This document shows, piece after piece, positions 1 through 7,122 of a DNA stretch of 56,325 nucleotides; positions within the stretch are counted from its first letter, which is position 1; every line of letters begins with the position of its first letter. The DNA is from Treponema sp. (GTDB taxonomy: Bacteria > Spirochaetota > Spirochaetia > Treponematales > Treponemataceae). The notes under the pieces were generated by a model. It worked only from the letters and a program-made list of their open reading frames with translations, searched no databases and was not told where the DNA came from. Position numbers and translations under genes: made by a program. The stretch lies in the NCBI GenBank assembly GCA_024402615.1, contig JAKSTK010000002.1, positions 1 to 56,325 of the forward strand. The letters are read 5' to 3'.

Positions 1-22
1 CTAGCCTTATAGGCTAAGTGCA

Positions 23-56
23 AACCACCCGTTTGACGGGTGGTTATGATTTTTAA
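23..56 (+). terminator. Hairpin plus T-tract, unit 1
   Basis: A perfect 9-bp stem (AACCACCCG at 23-31 pairs with CGGGTGGTT at 37-45) with a 5-nt loop is followed by ATGATTTTT. This has the form of an intrinsic terminator. It probably ends a gene to the left of the window. A smaller hairpin (TAGCC/GGCTA) lies just before it at 2-16. Confidence 0.6.
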
Positions 57-121
57 CGGGGGAATTAGTTTGGAAAGGGCATTCGTAACATTACCGACCC
101 GACATTCTACGACCTCACTCG
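51..121 (+). repeat. ~70-bp direct repeat, copy A
   Basis: Positions 51-121 match 262-331 except for one extra G in a G run and one C/A substitution. Both copies begin with TTTTAACGG directly after a hairpin and T-tract and end with CGACCTCACTCG. No reading frame explains the conservation. It is probably a dispersed intergenic repeat. Confidence 0.85.
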
Positions 122-154
122 TAACTCGTTCAGTGCGGAGAATAGGATAATCCT

Positions 155-180
155 AAAAAATAGCTGCCACTATTTTTTTT
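155..180 (+). terminator. Hairpin plus T-tract, unit 2
   Basis: AAAAAATAG at 155-163 pairs with CTATTTTTT at 170-178 around a 6-nt loop. The T-tract runs into TTTTAACGG at 177-185, the same 9-mer that starts both copies of the 70-bp repeat. Confidence 0.5.
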
Positions 181-187
181 AACGGAT

Positions 188-230
188 TTTCTACAAGAGC
201 ATGTCGGGAGTTCGATCCTCTCACCGTCCA
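188..230 (+). pseudogene. 3' half of a tRNA (possibly tRNA-Arg UCU)
   Basis: The T arm is clear: stem GGGAG (206-210), loop TTCGATC (211-217), stem CTCTC (218-222), then a 7-nt acceptor strand ACCGTCC and discriminator A at 230. Upstream, AAGAG (195-199) could be the 3' side of an anticodon stem after a loop TTTCTAC (188-194), which would give anticodon UCU. The matching 5' half (an acceptor strand GGACGGT, a D arm) is absent upstream; unit-2 hairpin sequence is there instead. It is therefore a tRNA fragment, of the kind left at integration or recombination sites. The isoacceptor identity is tentative. Confidence 0.55.
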
Positions 231-234
231 AATG

Positions 235-265
235 CGGCACTCAATATGAGTGCCGTTTTTGTTTT
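235..265 (+). terminator. Intrinsic terminator, unit 3
   Basis: CGGCACTC (235-242) pairs perfectly with GAGTGCCG (248-255) around AATAT, followed by TTTTTGTTTT. It is a textbook intrinsic terminator directly after the tRNA 3' fragment, and the second 70-bp repeat starts in its T-tract. Confidence 0.8.
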
Positions 266-331
266 AACGGGGAATTAGTTTGGAAAGGGCATTCGTAACA
301 TTACCGACCCGAAATTCTACGACCTCACTCG
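262..331 (+). repeat. ~70-bp direct repeat, copy B
   Basis: This is the second copy of the repeat at 51-121, again starting in the T-tract of a terminator. The two copies diverge after CACTCG: this one continues into GC-rich sequence with GCTGTCGCATCGCTCG. I see no gene from 332 to 469. Confidence 0.85.
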
Positions 332-469
332 CACGCTGTCGCATCGCTCGCACCTCGGTGATGGGAAGTAATATTTATTATAGGGAATTGTCTCGGAACA
401 TACATTCACCAAAAGTCTGTTCGTTTATTCTCTAAATGAATAATTGAATTAACAGAAAATTGTATATAT

Positions 470-1188
470 TTAATTTGGTATCTTTTTGTACTGTATTGAA
501 AAATAAATCATTTCTGCAACAGCTGTAATTATCCAGCTGAAAATGTATAGCAGGAATAGAGAAGGAATCGTTTTAAAATAGGCAAAGATTGTATAAATCC
601 AGATAATTCTAAAGATGCATGATCCAGCCAAAACAATAATGGATGGAACAAACGTTTTTCCAAGTCCTCTGTTTGCGGCAATTGTATTATCCATAAAAGA
701 AGCAATTGTTAAAGAAAAGAACATAATACTAAATCTTAGCATAGCTGCATTTATTACATCAGGATCTGAGGTGAAAATTGCAAAACACTGTGGACCAAAA
801 ATGTACATGAGACTGCTTTCTACTGCACCGAAAATAAATGCATATGCATTGGAAATAATAATGGTTTTAAGAATTCTATCTTTTTTTCCTGCTCCATAAT
901 TCTGGTTTTGTTTTAATAAGGGCTAAAACAGGTCTCGCCAGAAAGAATCCAAGAAGCATAAGTATTATTCCAATTAGAAATAAAACAAGAAATGAAGTAT
1001 GAACTGCATCATTAAGATTTTTTTTTGATTTTGATCCGATGTAGAACGCAACAATAACATTTACACCGCCTCCAAGGCCCATCAGTAAACCTGTAAAAAT
1101 AAACAAAAGTTGTGAAGAGGAATACTATAAAAAAAGATTCCCTTTGAAAGAGAACCTGTAGTTAAATCTTTATCTAATTTTTTGACAT
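470..1188 (-). pseudogene. Decayed MATE-family efflux transporter
   Basis: Three fragments of one MATE transporter occur in order on the minus strand. The N-terminus is readable near 1188-1100 (KKLDKDLTTGSLSKGIFFYS). A second piece is at about 1110-905 (GLLMGLGGGVNVIVAFYIGS through ALIKTKPE). A C-terminal part runs from about 904 to 470 (NYGAGKKDRILKT, then IFGPQCFAIFTSDP). The pieces are in different frames: the initiator ATG at 1188 runs into TAG after a shortened A run, a block around TM1-TM2 is missing near 1105, and about 170 residues are missing at about 905, where the middle of the protein should be. Intact members have about 450 residues. It is not a recent copy of the intact MATE gene at 13674, which belongs to a different subgroup. 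Confidence in pseudogene status is high. Confidence 0.85.
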
Positions 1189-1225
1189 TAGTAATGACAA
1201 TAATGAACTGAGCTATTTTAGACAA

Positions 1226-1256
1226 GTATGTTCATTTATTACATAAATGAACATAC
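1226..1256 (-). terminator. Perfect 14-bp inverted repeat
   Basis: GTATGTTCATTTAT (1226-1239) and its exact reverse complement (1243-1256) are separated by 3 nt. It lies 12 bp beyond the stop of the BspA-like gene and may end that transcript, although no T-tract follows on the minus strand. It could also be a small palindromic repeat. Confidence 0.45.
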
Positions 1257-1267
1257 AAGAGATTAAA

Positions 1268-2599
1268 TTAATTTGCCTCCAGAACTGCTCCAAACCATGG
1301 TCCCTTAAGATTCTGTAAATTTGTTTCTGAATCTGATAAATCAATTGGAGTGGTTACTCCACCTCTGGTAATTGACCAGCTTACTGTATTATCAAAAATA
1401 ACTTCAGATAAATTAGGACATGAATAAAGAGTTCCCGGTGCAATTGTAATTTTACCTCTTCCAAAAGTAACTTTTTCAAGAGAAGGATTCGAAGAGAAAG
1501 CTCCATCACCGAAAACAATATCACCATCATTAAAATTTATAGATTTTAATGAAGAGTTAGATTGAAAGCAGGCATTATGAAAAACTTTATTTCCTGTTCC
1601 AAAATTTAGTTCAGTAATTCCTGTATCAGTAAAACTTCCAGTACTTATTTCATAATCTCCATTACCAAAATCAACAGAAGTTAATTTTGTGCTTCCATTG
1701 AAAATTGGGGAATAGTCACTAATAACATTAGCATCACCAAAACTCAAATGTTCCAATTCAGGAAGAGGAGTTGCAAGACTGATATTTATATCTCCTCCTT
1801 CAAAGGCAATACTTTTTACATTAGTACATCCAGCTAAACAACCGGTTTTTAATGTATAGTCACCGTTCCCAAATGAAATTGTTTCTAATGTATCAGATTG
1901 AATCGCAGCAGCCTCAAGAATAACTGAGCCATTGCCAAAATTAATGGAATTAAGTTTAGGTGTATTAATAACAGCACTATTAATTACAAAATTGCCGTCT
2001 CCAAAAATTATTTCTGTACATTCAGATAAATACAATAAGCTTTGATTTTCAAAGATAATATCATTATTTCCAAATTCTAATTTATTAATATTACTTCGTC
2101 TGATAATTGCTTCATCTTCTTTGGTAATGTAACTGAAAATAAAAAGGTCAGCCCCTTCCGGTAAATCATCTTCACTTAAATTTGTAGGTAAAGTTAGATT
2201 TTCTGTAAGTTCTGTAAAATCAAGATTTAATAGAATATTTTCAGCGGTATCATTTTCTCCAAGATAATCAAGAGCTTTTGCCAGTTCAATAAGGTTGAGT
2301 TTTTTGTCATTAATGTGAATAGAATATATTGCTTTATTGTCAGAATTGATTTCCAGTATTGAATCAAAAACGTATTGAAGATTCAAAGCTTCAACATAAT
2401 ATATTCCGTTTATAAAAGTGAATTTTACATCATCACCAATATTACTTTCAGATTCTTCGGGGGTGTCATTTGTATTTTCTGGGGTTGAAGGTGAAGAAGG
2501 TTGAGTTTTGTTTGGAGTTGTAGAAACATTAACTTTACAACTGAAAGAAAAAATCAATAAAGAACTAAAAAGTAAAAAAGTTCTTTTAAAAATTTTCAT
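1268..2599 (-). CDS. BspA-like leucine-rich-repeat lipoprotein
   Basis: This 443-residue predicted surface lipoprotein has a signal peptide of about 20 residues ending in a relaxed spirochaetal lipobox (FSFSC, Cys21), then a Ser/Thr/Pro/Glu-rich linker (about 25-55). From about residue 170 to 420 there are about ten repeats of 22-23 residues, each marked by an FGNG-type turn (FGNN, FGDG, FGNG, FEGG, FGDA, FGTG, FNDG, FGRG). The spacing and the L..I.FGNGD pattern fit BspA/LRR_5 surface proteins of Treponema and other anaerobes, which often bind host or matrix proteins. The ligand here is unknown. A GAGGAAAATT ribosome binding site precedes the ATG at 2599. The gene is divergent from the one at 2670, with an AT-rich shared promoter region. 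Confidence 0.8.
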   Translation of the reverse strand: MKIFKRTFLLFSSLLIFSFSCKVNVSTTPNKTQPSSPSTPENTNDTPEESESNIGDDVKFTFINGIYYVEALNLQYVFDSILEINSDNKAIYSIHINDKKLNLIELAKALDYLGENDTAENILLNLDFTELTENLTLPTNLSEDDLPEGADLFIFSYITKEDEAIIRRSNINKLEFGNNDIIFENQSLLYLSECTEIIFGDGNFVINSAVINTPKLNSINFGNGSVILEAAAIQSDTLETISFGNGDYTLKTGCLAGCTNVKSIAFEGGDINISLATPLPELEHLSFGDANVISDYSPIFNGSTKLTSVDFGNGDYEISTGSFTDTGITELNFGTGNKVFHNACFQSNSSLKSINFNDGDIVFGDGAFSSNPSLEKVTFGRGKITIAPGTLYSCPNLSEVIFDNTVSWSITRGGVTTPIDLSDSETNLQNLKGPWFGAVLEAN

Positions 2600-2669
2600 A
2601 ATTTTCCTCGTTTTTTTATAAACATATATTAAATTATATATATATTATAGGAAAAGGAGAAAAGAAAGA

Positions 2670-3077
2670 ATGGAGAAAACCCCCGAAGTAGAAAAAGCAT
2701 TGTCTCTGGTATATCAGATTATTCCATATGTAGAAGATGCTGAAAGTCAGCTTATGAGTGCCCGAAACTGGGGATTTGTGGACATGATGGGCGGTGGTTT
2801 ATTTACAAACCTTATTAAACACTCAAAGTTAAGTAATGCCTCTGCAGATATGAATACTGTAAACTGTCTTATGCAGGAATTGCAGAATACTTTACAGTCA
2901 ATTGAAGTTCCTCAGGATTATAGAATGAACATTGGAGGTTTTGCTTCTTTTGCTGATTTTTTCTTTGATGGATTTTTGATTGATGCCTATATGCTGGGAC
3001 AGATATTCGAAAGTCTGGATCATATTCAGATGTTGAAAGGAAAACTCTTTCAGTTACGATATTGTCTTGAAAATTAG
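2670..3077 (+). CDS. Conserved hypothetical protein, 135 aa
   Basis: I do not recognise a characterised family. The protein is soluble, with no signal peptide. It is largely helical by appearance, with a conserved-looking core containing ARNWGFVDMMGGGLF at about residues 31-45 and NIGGFASFADFFFDGF at about residues 87-102. A GGAG ribosome binding site lies about 11 nt before the ATG. It is followed by a terminator, so it is probably a single-gene transcript and separate from the thiamine operon downstream. Confidence 0.6.
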   Translation: MEKTPEVEKALSLVYQIIPYVEDAESQLMSARNWGFVDMMGGGLFTNLIKHSKLSNASADMNTVNCLMQELQNTLQSIEVPQDYRMNIGGFASFADFFFDGFLIDAYMLGQIFESLDHIQMLKGKLFQLRYCLEN

Positions 3078-3095
3078 GAAAAATCGCCTAATGTG

Positions 3096-3131
3096 ACCAC
3101 ATTGCTCAAAAACTGATAATGTGGTATTTTA
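3096..3131 (+). terminator. Terminator after the 135-aa gene
   Basis: ACCACATT (3096-3103) pairs with AATGTGGT (3118-3125), followed by ATTTT. It separates the small gene from the riboswitch-controlled operon. Confidence 0.5.
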
Positions 3132-3160
3132 CATTTGTATCATTTCAAATCTTTTGAAAC

Positions 3161-3257
3161 ATACCGGGGTGCTTTCACTTTGTGTTGGCTGAGATTATAC
3201 CCGAAGAACTTTGTATGAAGTTCCAACCTGATCCGGATAATGCCGGCGGAGGAAGAT
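3161..3257 (+). promoter_or_regulatory. TPP riboswitch (thi box)
   Basis: The conserved TPP aptamer elements appear in order: GGGGTGC (about 3166-3172), GGCTGAGATTATACCC (about 3188-3204) and AACCTGATCCGGATAATGCC ending near 3244, then GGCGGAGGAAG. The GGAGGAA ribosome binding site of thiB lies in the 3' end of the aptamer, and the start codon at 3258 follows 3 nt after GGAAG. CATA near 3160 can pair with TATG over the start codon. This arrangement points to translational control, in which thiamine pyrophosphate binding hides the ribosome binding site. It fits the thiamine transporter downstream. Confidence 0.93.
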
Positions 3258-4295
3258 ATGCTTAAATCTTCTTATTTTAAATTCATTATTATTTCTATTA
3301 TTGGTTTGACAGTTCTTTCTGGCTGTTCAAAGAAACCTGCTGTTGACGAGGCTCGTGCTAAAGAAGTTGTTGTTTATACTTACGACAGTTTTATTAGTGA
3401 GTGGGGCCCTGGTGCCGTTATTGCTGATGCATTCACTGCAAAAACCGGATACACTGTATCTTGGGTAGACTGTGGTGATGGAGTAGAAGTTCTTAGTCGT
3501 GCTCTTCTTGAAAAGAACAATGTTCAGGCTGATGTAATTCTTGGTCTTGATAATAACATTTCACAGAAAGCAATTGATGCTAAAATCTTGTCTTCATACA
3601 AACCTGCAAAAGCGGCAGAATGTATTCCTGAAGATGTTCGTCTTCAGCTTGGAAAAGACTGGCAGCTTACTCCATTTGATTACAGTCATTTTGCAATGAT
3701 TTATGACACACAGTCAAATGTTTCTTGTCCTGCAAGTCTTGAAGATTTAACAAAGCCTGAATACGAAAAGAAAATCATTCTTATGGATCCAAGAACTTCT
3801 ACTCCAGGTCTTGGTTTTGTTGCATGGACAGTTGCTGTTTATGGCGATAAAGTTGGTGATTACTGGAAAGCCCTTAAGCCAAATATTCTTACAATGGCTC
3901 CAGGCTGGAGTGCAGGTTACGGTTTGTTTAAACAGGGAGAAGCTCCTCTTGTAATCAGTTATACAACAAGTCCTGCAAGTCATGTTGAATATGATAACAC
4001 TGACCGTTATGTTGCTGCTGTATTTGAACAGGGACATTCAATTCAGGTAGAAGGTGCAGGAATCCTTGCGGGTGCTCCTAACCGTAAAGGTGCTGAAGCA
4101 TTTATGGATTTCCTTATCAGTGAAGAAGCACAGGAATTGCTTCCTTTGACACAGTGGATGAATCCTGCTAACAAAAATGTTAAATTGCCAGAAAGTTATC
4201 AGGTTGCTGCACCTATTCCTGCTAAAACTCTTTCAGCTGATCCTGTTGTAACAGAAAAAGCTGTTGAAGCAATTATGAAGATTCTGGAAAAATAA
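3258..4295 (+). CDS. thiB: Thiamine ABC transporter substrate-binding lipoprotein
   Basis: This 345-residue protein is the periplasmic binding component of the ThiBPQ importer. A signal peptide ends in lipobox VLSGC (Cys23), so it is lipid-anchored. The mature part has typical ThiB/TbpA features: VVVYTYDSF near the N-terminus, WVDCGDGVEVLSR, and a YDYSHFAMIYD-like segment (seen as FDYSHFAMIYD). An upstream ATG at 3240 exists, but it lies inside the conserved thi box. The start at 3258 is preceded by GGAGGAA and gives a proper signal peptide, so I chose it. The stop is immediately followed, in frame, by the TTG start of thiP. Regulation is by the TPP riboswitch. Confidence 0.92.
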   Translation: MLKSSYFKFIIISIIGLTVLSGCSKKPAVDEARAKEVVVYTYDSFISEWGPGAVIADAFTAKTGYTVSWVDCGDGVEVLSRALLEKNNVQADVILGLDNNISQKAIDAKILSSYKPAKAAECIPEDVRLQLGKDWQLTPFDYSHFAMIYDTQSNVSCPASLEDLTKPEYEKKIILMDPRTSTPGLGFVAWTVAVYGDKVGDYWKALKPNILTMAPGWSAGYGLFKQGEAPLVISYTTSPASHVEYDNTDRYVAAVFEQGHSIQVEGAGILAGAPNRKGAEAFMDFLISEEAQELLPLTQWMNPANKNVKLPESYQVAAPIPAKTLSADPVVTEKAVEAIMKILEK

Positions 4296-5783
4296 TTGTC
4301 TTTCCTTTCTATAACAAGAGTTGCCTGGTTTACTTTTTATCAGGCAATTCTTTCAACATTAATAGCATTACTGGTTGGGATCCCGGCTGCCTTCTTTTGT
4401 GGCAGAAGACGATTTCCCGGCCGTAAGTTTCTTCTTTCTCTTTCTGTCGTACCATTTTGCGTTCCAACTTTGATTGTTGCACTTGGTTATGTTTCTTTCC
4501 TTGGAATAAATGGTGGATTGAATCAGTTGTTAATGTTTATTTTTGGATTAAAAGAACCTCCCGTAAAAATCCTCTATTCTTTTGCAGGCTTGATTCTGGC
4601 ACATGGTTTTTATAACTTTCCGATTATTATGAAAACTACTGGAGATATTTGGGAAAATCTTCCAGAAGAACCTTCCGAAAGTGCCAGACTTTTAGGTGCA
4701 GGTGAGTTCCGAATTTTCCGTACAGTTACTATTTATCAGTTATTGCCTTCTATTGCTTCTGGAGCAATGCTGGTATTTATTTATTGTTTTTTAAGTTTTA
4801 TTCTTGTTCTTTTATTTGGTGGAATTGGAAACAGTACCCTCGAAGTTGAACTTTATAAAGCGGCTAGAGCGACTCTTAATTTTAAAAGTGTTGGACTTCT
4901 GGCAGGAATTGAAACTTCTATGCTGGTGGTTGCAGTTTCACTTTATTCTTTGTTAGATAAAAGAGCAGGTCGTTCAAAAAATCATCTTAGTAAAAGAACT
5001 TTTGTACGGCCAAGAATTAAAGGAATAACAGAAACACTTGGTTTTGTTGTTTTGATTCTTCTTTTAATTACATTTTTTATTGCACCTATTGCAGGTATTA
5101 TTGTTAACGCATTTACTTCTTCAAAAGCAGGAACTGGATTTACTTTTGCTACATTCAGATTTGTGTTTAAAATGCGTTCATTTCTTCCATCGTTATTGAA
5201 TACTCTCCTAACAGCCGCATGTACCGGTTTATGTTGTACACTGCTTGGTTTTACATATTCTGTAATTTTAAAATTCAGAGAAACAAAAAAGGGTGCAGCT
5301 CTGAATGTAGGTTGGAAAATTATTCCAATGCTTCCTATGTGTATTTCTAGTGTTGTTATGGGTGTTTTCCTTATGTGGATTATCCACCGTGGAAATCCAG
5401 TTGTTCTGGTATTGGCTCAGTCTGCTTTGACATGGCCTTTAGCGTTCCGTGTAATTTATCCACAGCTGGTAAAAATTCCTGCAGATACAATGGATTCTGC
5501 TTTTATGCTCTCCCGTAATAAAATAGATATGGTTTTTCGTGTATTACTGCCAGTTTCGGGAAAAGCACTGATTAGTGCCTTTGGCTTTTGTTTTGCGGTT
5601 AGTGCCGGAGACACAACTCTTCCTTTAGTTCTGGCAATTCCAAAGTTTGATACATTGTCTTTATTTACCTATAGACTTGCAGGGGCTTACCGGTTCCACG
5701 AAGCTTGTGCTGCCGGAGTGGTGCTTGGACTGGTTTGTTCTGTAGTTTATCTCATAAGTAATAATTTAGTAGGAAAAGAATAA
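4296..5783 (+). CDS. thiP: Thiamine ABC transporter permease
   Basis: This 495-residue permease has two fused MetI-like halves with about 12 membrane segments, the usual ThiP architecture. EAA-type coupling loops for ThiQ are visible near residue 130 (SESARLLGAGEFRIF) and near 405 (MDSAFMLSRNKIDMVFRVLL). The proposed start is TTG at 4296, directly after the TAA of thiB and in the same frame; MSFLSITRVAWFTFYQA then leads straight into TM1. The nearest ATG alternatives would delete TM1. There is little ribosome binding site, so translational coupling to thiB is likely. Confidence 0.88.
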   Translation: MSFLSITRVAWFTFYQAILSTLIALLVGIPAAFFCGRRRFPGRKFLLSLSVVPFCVPTLIVALGYVSFLGINGGLNQLLMFIFGLKEPPVKILYSFAGLILAHGFYNFPIIMKTTGDIWENLPEEPSESARLLGAGEFRIFRTVTIYQLLPSIASGAMLVFIYCFLSFILVLLFGGIGNSTLEVELYKAARATLNFKSVGLLAGIETSMLVVAVSLYSLLDKRAGRSKNHLSKRTFVRPRIKGITETLGFVVLILLLITFFIAPIAGIIVNAFTSSKAGTGFTFATFRFVFKMRSFLPSLLNTLLTAACTGLCCTLLGFTYSVILKFRETKKGAALNVGWKIIPMLPMCISSVVMGVFLMWIIHRGNPVVLVLAQSALTWPLAFRVIYPQLVKIPADTMDSAFMLSRNKIDMVFRVLLPVSGKALISAFGFCFAVSAGDTTLPLVLAIPKFDTLSLFTYRLAGAYRFHEACAAGVVLGLVCSVVYLISNNLVGKE

Positions 5784-5784
5784 T

Positions 5785-6474
5785 ATGGCATATTTTATTG
5801 CAAAGAATCTGAAACAGGATTTTGATACAGTTCACATTGATGTTTCTTTTGAATGTGAAGCTGGAACAATGACTTCTATTGTTGGTCCAAGTGGGAGTGG
5901 TAAATCTACTGTATTAAGATTAATTTCCGGATTGAATCAGGGTAGTAAAGATAAACAGATTATTCTTGACGGAATTGATATTTCTAACATTTCACCTGCA
6001 AAGAGACAGATTGGAATGGTGTTTCAAAGTCATTCTCTTTTTGATCATCTTAAGGTGGTTGATAATGTTGCTTATGGCTTAATTTCTTATGGAATGAAAA
6101 AAAAGGAAGCAAGAGAAAAGGCTTCTGAATTTCTTAAGCCTTTCGGTCTGGAAGGGTTTGAAAACCGATATCCTGGTACTTTGTCGGGTGGGGAAGCACA
6201 GCGTGTGGCTTTAGCAAGAACTCTGATTATGAAGCCAAAACTTGTTCTTTTTGATGAACCACTTTCCGCACTAGATGCTCCTCTCCGAAAAAAATTATCA
6301 GCTTTAATTGTGGAACTTCAGAAAACCTTTGGTTTTACCGGAATAATGGTCACACACGATATCAACGAAGCAAAAACTATAAGTGATAAGATACTTTTAA
6401 TGAAAAAGGGAAAGATTACCTGGAGTGGTGCCGCAGAAAATTTTAATGAAACTCAATTAGAGAATAATGAATAA
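5785..6474 (+). CDS. thiQ: Thiamine ABC transporter ATPase
   Basis: This 229-residue ABC ATPase powers ThiBPQ. Walker A GPSGSGKST is at 34-42, a Q-loop at about 80 (GMVFQSHSLF), signature LSGGEAQRVALARTL at about 133, Walker B LVLFDEPLSALD at about 155, and an H-switch in MVTHD. It follows thiP by 1 bp with AGGAAAAG upstream. It is shorter than FbpC/PotA-type ATPases because it lacks the regulatory C-terminal domain, as expected for ThiQ. Confidence 0.92.
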   Translation: MAYFIAKNLKQDFDTVHIDVSFECEAGTMTSIVGPSGSGKSTVLRLISGLNQGSKDKQIILDGIDISNISPAKRQIGMVFQSHSLFDHLKVVDNVAYGLISYGMKKKEAREKASEFLKPFGLEGFENRYPGTLSGGEAQRVALARTLIMKPKLVLFDEPLSALDAPLRKKLSALIVELQKTFGFTGIMVTHDINEAKTISDKILLMKKGKITWSGAAENFNETQLENNE

Positions 6475-6487
6475 AAGTAGTACGGTG

Positions 6488-6516
6488 TTGAATAAAAACA
6501 CTGGAAAATTTATACT
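6488..6516 (+). promoter_or_regulatory. Candidate sigma70-type promoter
   Basis: TTGAAT (6488-6493) and TATACT (6511-6516) are 17 bp apart, about 20 bp before the gene at 6537. The small gene may therefore be transcribed independently of thiBPQ. No experimental support. Confidence 0.5.
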
Positions 6517-6536
6517 TTTTAACAATTGAGATTTAT

Positions 6537-7109
6537 ATGAAAGCAAAATCGGGCAAATTTAAATTAGCATTAAAAGTCATACTTTCACTTGTTCTTATCT
6601 ACTTTATTGTTTATGCAGCAGTTTTCTTTTATTCCTTAAAAGAGCATCTTCCTCGTAAATCGAAGGATCTTGAAAGAACAGCACGAATTCTTCATCTGGA
6701 GAATTTTGACGGACAGTATCTTAAGAGAATAGAAACCCACCAGGGATTTTTTAATAACGGCTATTATTATTCAGAAATTCAATTTACCGAAGAAACTGAT
6801 ATTGCTGACCAGCTGGAACATCAAATTGAGTTCTGGCGTAAACTGCCAATGCCAAGTGGAATAAAAAAAGATATTGTTGAAACCAACAGATACGGATTTG
6901 ATGAATATAAAATAAATGAAAAAATTGTCTTTCCGTTTTTTGACCAAGGTTATTACTTTTTTACTTTCCCGGGACAGAAATCATCAAAGAAAAATACAGA
7001 TAAAGTTTATAATCTCAAGAATTATGAAGGAGATTTAAACTATACCCTTGCACTGTATAATACCAGCACAAGAGTATTATATTTCTTTGATTTTGATGAC
7101 AACAACTAA
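6537..7109 (+). CDS. Membrane-anchored protein of unknown function, 190 aa
   Basis: I do not recognise the family. One N-terminal membrane segment (about 11-32, LALKVILSLVLIYFIVYAAV) is followed by an extracytoplasmic domain rich in aromatic residues (YYYSEIQF, YYFFTFPG, LYFFDFDDNN). The arrangement suggests a bitopic protein with a soluble periplasmic or surface domain. It converges with addA, 13 bp from its stop. A candidate promoter lies upstream. Confidence 0.55.
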   Translation: MKAKSGKFKLALKVILSLVLIYFIVYAAVFFYSLKEHLPRKSKDLERTARILHLENFDGQYLKRIETHQGFFNNGYYYSEIQFTEETDIADQLEHQIEFWRKLPMPSGIKKDIVETNRYGFDEYKINEKIVFPFFDQGYYFFTFPGQKSSKKNTDKVYNLKNYEGDLNYTLALYNTSTRVLYFFDFDDNN

Positions 7110-7122
7110 AAATTTTCATTAC

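Noticed and set aside
3240-3257. Upstream ATG for thiB at 3240
   Set aside because: It lies within the conserved thi box; the ATG at 3258 has GGAGGAA directly before it and gives a normal lipoprotein signal.
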